This document shows, piece after piece, positions 7,423-13,516 of a stretch of 26,632 nt of DNA. Every line of letters begins with the position of its first letter. Position 1 is the stretch's first letter. Both the position numbers and the translations under genes were made by a program. The notes below the pieces were generated by a model. The model saw nothing but the letters and a program-made list of their open reading frames with translations, had not been told where the DNA came from and ran no database searches. Source of the DNA: Candidatus Egerieousia excrementavium. GTDB taxonomy: Bacteria; Bacteroidota; Bacteroidia; Bacteroidales; UBA932. The stretch lies in the NCBI GenBank assembly GCA_017694275.1, contig JADINB010000103.1, positions 1 to 26,632 of the forward strand, written 5' to 3'.

Positions 7423-9537
7423 TCAACTTATACGTGAATAATCTGCCGCCAGTTTGCCGTCGCGCCTGAGTGCCTGCAACTGTTGCTGCAGCAGACGGTT
7501 TCCGGGCTTTTCCAGTAACGGATCCTGCTCGAGTACCTCAAGGGCTGTCTGCCTTGCATCTTCAAGAATCCTGCTGTCTTTGGATAGGTTTGCAATATGC
7601 AGGTCTATTGCAAGCCCGCTTTGAACGGTTCCCTCCAGATCTCCAGGACCACGCATCCTCAAGTCTGCCTCCGCCAGCTCGAATCCGTCCTGGGTAGTGC
7701 ACATGAGTTCTATTCTCTCGCGGCTCTCCTTGCTAAGCCTGTACCCTGTCATGAGAATACAATAAGATTTCTTGTTTCCCCGGCCTACGCGTCCGCGCAG
7801 CTGATGCAGCTGGCTGAGGCCAAAACGTTCGGCGCTTTCTATTATCATGACAGAGGCGTTGGGTACATCCACACCGACCTCTATTACAGATGTGGCCACC
7901 AGTATGTTTGCACGCCCCTCGGCAAAGAGTTCCATGTCATGGGCCTTGTCTTCGGGTTTCTGCTTGCCGTGTACCACTGCCGTTACGTATTCAGGGGCCT
8001 TGAATTCCTCGGTTATTGTCCTGTAACCCTCTTCAAGGTTCTTATAGTCCATCTTTTCACTCTCCTTTATAAGCGGATAGACTACGAAAATCTGTCGGCC
8101 TTCTCTTATCTGCTCTTTCATGAATGAGAAAATCTGCCTGCGCTGCCTTTCGGTTGCGTGAATTGTCTCTACGGGCTTTCTGCCAGGAGGCAGTTCGTCA
8201 AGTACGGAGACATCGAGGTCTCCGTAGAGTGTCATTGCAAGCGTACGTGGAATGGGAGTCGCCGTCATAACCAGAATGTGTGGCAAAACTTCAGACTTGC
8301 TCCATAGTCTGGAGCGCTGTTCTACTCCAAAGCGGTGCTGCTCATCTACAATTGCAAGAGCCAGGTTCCTGAATGCCACGCTCTCTTCAATAAGGGCGTG
8401 TGTTCCTATCAGGATGTTTACAGTACCGCTGTCAAGCTCTTCATGGAGCCTTTCCCTCTCTTTTTTTCTGGTGGTGCCGGTAAGAAGGGCACATTTTACC
8501 CCGGTGCCTGCAAGAAATCTGGAAACAGTGTTGTAATGCTGCCGGGCAAGAACCTCCGTAGGGGCCATTATGCAGCTCTGGTAGCCATTGTCTGTAACTA
8601 TAAGCGCGACAAGAAGCGCTACGAGAGTCTTTCCGCTGCCGACGTCGCCCTGCAGCAGACGGTTCATCTGTCTGCCGCTGCGCATGTCTTCGCGTATTTC
8701 CCTTATAACCCTCTTCTGTGCTCCGGTGAGCGGGAACGGGAGCGAGGAGTAGCAGCGGTTGAATGCTTCCCCCACCTTGTGCATCACTATTCCGTTATCT
8801 TTTCTCATACGCACGCTCCGCTGCTTCAGCAAGCCGAGCTGCAGGTAGAACAGCTCTTCATACTTCAACCTGTTTCTGGCAAGGGAGAGAACCATGTCGT
8901 TTTCCGGAAAGTGGATGTTCTTAAGGGCCTTCTTTAACGGTAAAAGGCCTTTGCGCCTTATCAGATACTCAGGCAAAGTCTCTTCTATGGAGTCTGCGTA
9001 TTTTTCGAGTATGATGCTTTCTGCCTTTATGACAGCCCTGTTGTTCAGCCCTGAATTCTTAAGCTTTTCGCTTCCCGGGTAGACACCGCTTATGCTGCCG
9101 GCGCCTGCCGTGCTCTCTTCCGAAGCCGGTACTATTTCCGGATGTACGAGGTTGCATGTGCCGTTGAATTCAGAAACCCGTCCGAACACTATATATTCCG
9201 TTTCTGGCTTTATCTTTTCTGAAATCCACTTTATTCCCTTGAAAAAGACGAGCTCTATTCTACCGGTAGGGTCTTGCAGTGTCATGGTAAGGCGTCTGGA
9301 CCCTGGAGCAGTGCCAGCCATCTTCATACCGGTAATCCGCCCCCTCAGCTGTATGTAGGATGTTGCAGGCGTGATTTCGGAGACTGTGTGTATTCTGCTT
9401 CTGTCTATATACCTGAACGGGAAAAAGTAAAGCATCTGCCTGAATGTGGAAATTCCAAATTCTTTACGCAGCAGTTCTCCGCGCCTGGGCCCTATGCCGG
9501 GCAGAAACTTTATGTCGGAATCGAGAATGTTCGGCAT
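7423..9537 (-). CDS. recG: ATP-dependent DNA helicase RecG
   Basis: This 704-residue helicase (E. coli RecG is 693) remodels stalled replication forks and Holliday junctions. An N-terminal wedge with an OB fold precedes the motor. Superfamily 2 motifs are all visible: Walker A LLQGDVGSGKT with K303, motif Ia APTEVLARQH, the DEQH box at 398-401, motif III TATPIPRTLAMT, and motif VI QLRGRVGRGNK. The C-terminal part carries the RecG region with MRGPGDLEGTVQSG. The frame is open 21 codons further upstream, but the family start LDSDIKFLPGIGP and the promoter box point to the ATG at 9537. It is the first gene of a recG-nfo unit and divergent from pdxA. Confidence 0.97.
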   Translation of the reverse strand: MPNILDSDIKFLPGIGPRRGELLRKEFGISTFRQMLYFFPFRYIDRSRIHTVSEITPATSYIQLRGRITGMKMAGTAPGSRRLTMTLQDPTGRIELVFFKGIKWISEKIKPETEYIVFGRVSEFNGTCNLVHPEIVPASEESTAGAGSISGVYPGSEKLKNSGLNNRAVIKAESIILEKYADSIEETLPEYLIRRKGLLPLKKALKNIHFPENDMVLSLARNRLKYEELFYLQLGLLKQRSVRMRKDNGIVMHKVGEAFNRCYSSLPFPLTGAQKRVIREIREDMRSGRQMNRLLQGDVGSGKTLVALLVALIVTDNGYQSCIMAPTEVLARQHYNTVSRFLAGTGVKCALLTGTTRKKERERLHEELDSGTVNILIGTHALIEESVAFRNLALAIVDEQHRFGVEQRSRLWSKSEVLPHILVMTATPIPRTLAMTLYGDLDVSVLDELPPGRKPVETIHATERQRRQIFSFMKEQIREGRQIFVVYPLIKESEKMDYKNLEEGYRTITEEFKAPEYVTAVVHGKQKPEDKAHDMELFAEGRANILVATSVIEVGVDVPNASVMIIESAERFGLSQLHQLRGRVGRGNKKSYCILMTGYRLSKESRERIELMCTTQDGFELAEADLRMRGPGDLEGTVQSGLAIDLHIANLSKDSRILEDARQTALEVLEQDPLLEKPGNRLLQQQLQALRRDGKLAADYSRIS

Positions 9538-9541
9538 GATG

Positions 9542-9549
9542 CAAAGGTA
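9542..9549 (-). promoter_or_regulatory. recG -7 box immediately before the start codon
   Basis: On the minus strand TACCTTTG matches TAnnTTTG perfectly, and only four bases (CATC) separate it from the recG ATG. With normal geometry transcription would begin at or next to the A of the ATG, giving a leaderless or nearly leaderless message. No -33 TTTG is evident. Confidence 0.6.
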
Positions 9550-9590
9550 GGAAAAATAAGATAATGCTTTTATCTGAGCTCTTTTTTTAG

Positions 9591-9597
9591 TAACTTG
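9591..9597 (+). promoter_or_regulatory. Weak candidate -7 box for the pdxA operon (TAACTTG)
   Basis: TAACTTG lies 29 bases before the pdxA ATG at 9627, in the recG/pdxA divergent region. It is an imperfect match to TAnnTTTG, without a clear -33 element, but it is the best + strand candidate for the promoter of the six-gene operon. Confidence 0.35.
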
Positions 9598-9626
9598 CAA
9601 AGTTTTATATAGTGAAAAGATTGGTT

Positions 9627-10670
9627 ATGTCTAAAATTGTTGTAGGAATTACTCAGGGAGATACCAACGGCATAGGCTATGAGGTTATAATCAAAACCCT
9701 CTCCGACGCAAGGGTGCTTGAGATGTGCACGCCTGTTGTCTACGGTTCTTCAAAGGCATTCGGATTTTACAGGAAACAGATACCGGAAACGGAAAACATC
9801 AATACAAACGTGGTGGCTTCTGCCAGGGATGCCCATCCCAAAAGGGTGAATATTGTGAATTGTGTAGACGACAACGCGCAAATATCTCCCGGGCACCTTA
9901 CCAAGAGCGGTTCGCAGGCTGCGATAACGGCTTTGAAATGTGCGGTGGGGGAGATGAAAAAAGGTTATATAGACGTGCTTGTGACAGCTCCGTTCAACAA
10001 ACGGGCCGTTTCAGATGAAACTTTCAGGTTTCCCGGGCATACGGAGTATCTTGTAAGCGAGTTCGGGGCCAAGGACGGGCTCATGTTTCTCTGCTCAGAC
10101 AAAATGCGCGTGGGCGTGGCAACAAACCATCTTGCCATTTCAAAAGTGTCGGCCGCAATAACGGAAGAGCGGATATTGAGCAAGCTGAGGCTGATGAACG
10201 AGTCACTCAAAAGGGATTTTGGCGTGGTGAAGCCAAAACTGGCGGTACTGGGGCTGAATCCGCATTCGGGAGACAGGGGGCTTCTGGGTGACGAGGAAAT
10301 AAAAGTCATAATCCCCGCCATAGAGAAGGCCAACAAGGAGAACATACTTGCGTTCGGCCCTTTCTCTCCCGACGGCTTTTTCAGCATAAACATGCAGTAC
10401 AGGTTCGATGCCGTTCTGGCAATGTATCACGATCAGGGGCTTATTCCGTTCAAGTCGCTTGCCTTTGATTCGGGCGTAAACTATACGGCGGGCCTGCCCA
10501 TAGTCAGGACTTCTCCTGACCATGGCACGGCTTTCGACCTTGCGGGAGAGAACAAGGCCAATCCTCAATCGATGCTTTCGGCCATCTATATGGCTGTAGA
10601 CATATACAGGAACAGGAAGCGTTACGACCAGATGAACGCAGATCCGGTTAAAGAGGAAACGGAGGCGTAG
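9627..10670 (+). CDS. pdxA: 4-hydroxythreonine-4-phosphate dehydrogenase PdxA
   Basis: This 347-residue enzyme catalyses the NAD-dependent oxidation of 4-phosphohydroxy-L-threonine in the DXP-dependent pyridoxal phosphate pathway. The three metal-binding histidines are present with the spacing known from E. coli: H168 (TNHLAIS), H213 (NPHSGD) and H268 (AMYHDQGL). The substrate-phosphate motif GHTEYL (H138) is also intact. The product begins MSKIVVGITQGDTNGIGYEV; the ATG at 9627 is preferred over a GTG five codons upstream (9612). It is the first gene of a + strand operon, with rnhA 5 bp downstream. A pdxA implies de novo B6 synthesis; its partner PdxJ is not in the window. Confidence 0.95.
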   Translation: MSKIVVGITQGDTNGIGYEVIIKTLSDARVLEMCTPVVYGSSKAFGFYRKQIPETENINTNVVASARDAHPKRVNIVNCVDDNAQISPGHLTKSGSQAAITALKCAVGEMKKGYIDVLVTAPFNKRAVSDETFRFPGHTEYLVSEFGAKDGLMFLCSDKMRVGVATNHLAISKVSAAITEERILSKLRLMNESLKRDFGVVKPKLAVLGLNPHSGDRGLLGDEEIKVIIPAIEKANKENILAFGPFSPDGFFSINMQYRFDAVLAMYHDQGLIPFKSLAFDSGVNYTAGLPIVRTSPDHGTAFDLAGENKANPQSMLSAIYMAVDIYRNRKRYDQMNADPVKEETEA

Positions 10671-10675
10671 AAGTC

Positions 10676-11140
10676 ATGGACGAACCCATATATATGTATA
10701 CCGACGGGGCGAGCCGGGGAAATCCCGGCCCTGGCGGATACGGAGTCGTCTTGAAATGCGGCCCCCACTACAGGGAACTTTCTGCCGGTTACAGGCTTAC
10801 TACAAATAACCGGATGGAACTGCTGGCCGTGATTGTTGGGCTTGAGGCCATAAGGCGGAAAAATGCCAGAGTGATGGTATACAGCGATTCCGCATACGTG
10901 GTAAAGGCTGTCAATGAGGGGTGGATAGAAAAATGGCTTGTGAAGGGGCTGCACAAACAGAAAAATCCGGATTTGTGGGAGAGGTTTCTCAATATTTATA
11001 AACAACATAATGTCTCGTTCTTTCAGTTGAAGGGCCATAGCGGACATCCGGAAAACGAGCGGTGCGATGCGTTGGCGGTAGAGGCGGCGCTTTCTGAAAA
11101 CCTTAACGAAGACGAGGGTTATAATATTGTAAAAGAGTAA
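10676..11140 (+). CDS. rnhA: Ribonuclease HI
   Basis: This 154-residue enzyme (E. coli RNase HI is 155) degrades the RNA strand of RNA-DNA hybrids such as R-loops and primers. The catalytic carboxylates are all present: D10 (YTDGASRGNPGPGG), E48 (NNRMELLAV), D71 (VYSDSAYVV) and D131 (NERCDALA). The flexible-loop histidine H121 (KGHSGHPEN) is also present. Only the catalytic domain exists; there is no N-terminal hybrid-binding domain. It starts 5 bp after the pdxA stop and ends 3 bp before gpsA, so it is translated from the shared message. Its presence in an operon that also encodes AddAB groups two genome-integrity functions. Confidence 0.97.
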   Translation: MDEPIYMYTDGASRGNPGPGGYGVVLKCGPHYRELSAGYRLTTNNRMELLAVIVGLEAIRRKNARVMVYSDSAYVVKAVNEGWIEKWLVKGLHKQKNPDLWERFLNIYKQHNVSFFQLKGHSGHPENERCDALAVEAALSENLNEDEGYNIVKE

Positions 11141-11143
11141 GTC

Positions 11144-12157
11144 ATGAAACAGTTTTTTGAGCGTGAAGGGCTGCGGTATGCCATGATAGGCAGCGGAAGT
11201 TGGGCTACGGCTCTTATAAAACTGCTGCTGAACCATCAGCAGAAAATTGCCTGGTATATACGCGACGGAAAAAAGATTGAACAGATTATAAAGAGCGCAC
11301 ACAATCCCTCTTATCTGCAGTCTGTTTACCTGGATCCTGCGAGGCTTGAGATGAGCAGTGATTTGAATGCTGTGGTGGAGGGGGCAGACGTGATTCTTGT
11401 GGCAACCCCGTCGGCATACTTTATGGATACTTTTTCCATGCTTAAGGTATCGCTTGACAACAAGTTCATCATTTCGGCAATAAAGGGGTTTGTAGATGAA
11501 AAAAACCTTACCATTGCCGAGTATTTCAACCAGTGTCATAACGTGCCTTTCGACAGAATCGGGGTTATTGGCGGTCCTTGCCATGCAGAGGAGGTCTCCA
11601 TGGAGAGGCTTTCCTATCTGACTCTTACCAGCAAATATTACGAGGTGGCCTGTGCCCTGTGCGATATTTTCGCGTGCGACTATATCAAGGCCTCGCCCGG
11701 TACCGACATTTACGGTGTAGAGTATTCCGCCGCGCTGAAGAACGTATATGCGGTTGCAGCAGGAATCTGTCATGGCCTGGGTTATGGCGACAACTTCATG
11801 GCCGTGCTCATGACGAATGCCTATCACGAAATCGTGAACTTCCTGAATGCCACACATCCTGACAAGGACAGGAATCTTTCCTCTTCGGTCTATCTTGGAG
11901 ACTTGCTGGTTACGGCCTATTCCAAGTTCAGCCGGAACAGGACTTTCGGGGGCATGATAGGCAAAGGCTATTCGGTAATAAGCGCCCAGATTGAGATGAA
12001 CATGGTTGCCGAGGGCTATTATGCTTCGAGGTGCATATATGAGATAAACAAGAATTTCAGAATCGACATGCCAATTGCAGATGCGGTTTACATGATACTG
12101 TACAAGCAAAGATATCCCGCATATGTGATGAAGCAGCTGGAAGACAAATTGTATTAA
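11144..12157 (+). CDS. gpsA: NAD(P)-dependent glycerol-3-phosphate dehydrogenase
   Basis: This 337-residue cytosolic enzyme reduces dihydroxyacetone phosphate to sn-glycerol 3-phosphate for phospholipid synthesis. The N-terminal Rossmann domain has GSGSWATAL at residues 16-24. GPCHAEE follows, then the catalytic-lysine motif EYSAALKNVYAVAAG with K199, and the C-terminal helical domain with YLGDLLVTAYS and SRNRTFGGMIGKGY. The segment after GYGDN reads FMAVLMTNAYHEI, where E. coli-type enzymes carry a conserved Arg that contacts the substrate phosphate. I do not see that Arg, which appears to be a feature of the Bacteroidetes branch rather than damage. The neighbour is pgi, an arrangement I recall from other Bacteroidales. 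Confidence 0.92.
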   Translation: MKQFFEREGLRYAMIGSGSWATALIKLLLNHQQKIAWYIRDGKKIEQIIKSAHNPSYLQSVYLDPARLEMSSDLNAVVEGADVILVATPSAYFMDTFSMLKVSLDNKFIISAIKGFVDEKNLTIAEYFNQCHNVPFDRIGVIGGPCHAEEVSMERLSYLTLTSKYYEVACALCDIFACDYIKASPGTDIYGVEYSAALKNVYAVAAGICHGLGYGDNFMAVLMTNAYHEIVNFLNATHPDKDRNLSSSVYLGDLLVTAYSKFSRNRTFGGMIGKGYSVISAQIEMNMVAEGYYASRCIYEINKNFRIDMPIADAVYMILYKQRYPAYVMKQLEDKLY

Positions 12158-12166
12158 CGGTCACTG

Positions 12167-12174
12167 TAAATTTG
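12167..12174 (+). promoter_or_regulatory. Internal promoter candidate before pgi
   Basis: TAAATTTG is a perfect TAnnTTTG box in the 28-bp gpsA-pgi gap, the widest gap of the operon. It predicts a start near 12178 and a leader of about eight bases before the pgi ATG. No well-spaced -33 TTTG is visible. It would let pgi, addB and addA be expressed independently of pdxA-rnhA-gpsA. Confidence 0.45.
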
Positions 12175-12185
12175 GAGTTATAGTT

Positions 12186-13514
12186 ATGGTTTCTCTTGAT
12201 TTTAAAACGGTATTGGGATTTGTTCCGCGTAATGTTTATGAAAGGGCCCAGAGCGACGCCTTCAAGGCGTTCGATATGCTGCATGGCGCGACAGGAGCCG
12301 GAAACGGTTTTTTGGGATGGCTGGATCTGCCTTCACAAACCGACGAGAGTCTTATAAGCAGGATAGAAGCCGTTGCCCGGAGGTGGAAAAACGAGGTGGA
12401 AGCAGTTGTGACAATAGGCATAGGCGGCTCTTACCTTGGGGCCAAATGTGTGATAGAAGCTTTGTCAGGAGCCTTTCATTCACATGTAAAGGGAGATTTT
12501 CCCCATATACTTTTTGCAGGACACAACCTTTGCGAGGATTATATGGGCGAATTGCTCGAATATCTTGAAAACAGGGATTTTGCCATAGTAGTGGTGTCAA
12601 AGTCAGGTACGACAACCGAGCCGGCGATAGCTTTCAGGCTGTTGCGCGCCCTGCTGGAGCGCAAAATCGGCGTAAAGGCCTCTGCAGGCAGAATCGTTGC
12701 CATAACGGATGCTTCAAAAGGGGCGCTGCGCATGCTTTCCGACGAGAACGGTTACCAGACTTTTATAGTGCCTGACAATGTGGGAGGGCGTTATTCTGTC
12801 CTTACTCCTGTGGGGCTGCTTCCCATAGCATTGGCTGGATTTGACATAAGGGCTCTGGTTGCCGGCGCTTCGGTCATGGAAAAAGCATGCTCGGAAAGGT
12901 CTTCACTGAATCCGGCATTGAGTTATGCATTGATACGCAATGCGTTGTATCGCACCGGGAAAAAGATAGAGATACTGGTGAATTACAACCCAAGACTGCA
13001 ATATTTTTCGGAGTGGTGGAAACAGCTCTACGGCGAGAGCGAGGGTAAGGACGGTAAGGGGATTTTCCCTGCATCTGCAAGTTTCACCACAGACCTGCAT
13101 TCCATGGGGCAGTATATACAGGATGGCGAACGGACAATCTTTGAGACCAACATACTTGTGGAAGAGAATGTCAGGCAGGTGACGCTTGGCAGCGAGAAGA
13201 ATGATGGCGACGGCCTCAACTATCTTGCAGGAAAGAGAATGGGATGGATAAATTCCATGGCTCAGCTCGGAACTATGCTTGCGCATGTAGAGGGCGGCGT
13301 GCCCAATATTGTCTTTAAGATAGACCGGATAGACGAATGTAACATCGGGGAGCTTGTCTATCTGTTCGAGGCAGCCTGCGGTATTAGCGGCTATATGCTG
13401 GGGGTGAATCCTTTCGACCAGCCCGGCGTTGAGGCATACAAGAGGAACATGTTCGCACTGTTGGGAAAACCAGGTTATGAAGAGGCTTCGGCCATACTTA
13501 AAAAGAAAATCTGA
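12186..13514 (+). CDS. pgi: Glucose-6-phosphate isomerase
   Basis: This 442-residue enzyme interconverts glucose 6-phosphate and fructose 6-phosphate. The length fits the short bacterial class of PGI rather than the roughly 550-residue E. coli type. Two SIS domains are visible: VTIGIGGSYLGAK and the phosphate-binding VVSKSGTTTEP, then GGRYSVLTPVGLLP. Catalytic residues known from PGI structures can be placed at R202 (GGRYS), E284 (YGESEGKDGKG), H305 (TDLHSMGQY) and K419 (VEAYKRNM). The ATG at 12186 follows gpsA by 28 bp, and addB starts 2 bp after the TGA, so addB is probably translationally linked to pgi. Confidence 0.96.
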   Translation: MVSLDFKTVLGFVPRNVYERAQSDAFKAFDMLHGATGAGNGFLGWLDLPSQTDESLISRIEAVARRWKNEVEAVVTIGIGGSYLGAKCVIEALSGAFHSHVKGDFPHILFAGHNLCEDYMGELLEYLENRDFAIVVVSKSGTTTEPAIAFRLLRALLERKIGVKASAGRIVAITDASKGALRMLSDENGYQTFIVPDNVGGRYSVLTPVGLLPIALAGFDIRALVAGASVMEKACSERSSLNPALSYALIRNALYRTGKKIEILVNYNPRLQYFSEWWKQLYGESEGKDGKGIFPASASFTTDLHSMGQYIQDGERTIFETNILVEENVRQVTLGSEKNDGDGLNYLAGKRMGWINSMAQLGTMLAHVEGGVPNIVFKIDRIDECNIGELVYLFEAACGISGYMLGVNPFDQPGVEAYKRNMFALLGKPGYEEASAILKKKI

Positions 13515-13516
13515 GC

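Noticed and set aside
9561..9590. AT-rich hairpin AGATAA...TTATCT and T-run in the recG/pdxA region as a terminator
   Set aside because: No gene ends there; the stem is weak and probably reflects AT-rich promoter sequence.
10622..12109. Long minus-strand open frame (495 codons)
   Set aside because: It lies opposite rnhA and gpsA, whose catalytic motifs are intact on the + strand; the translation has no recognisable domain.
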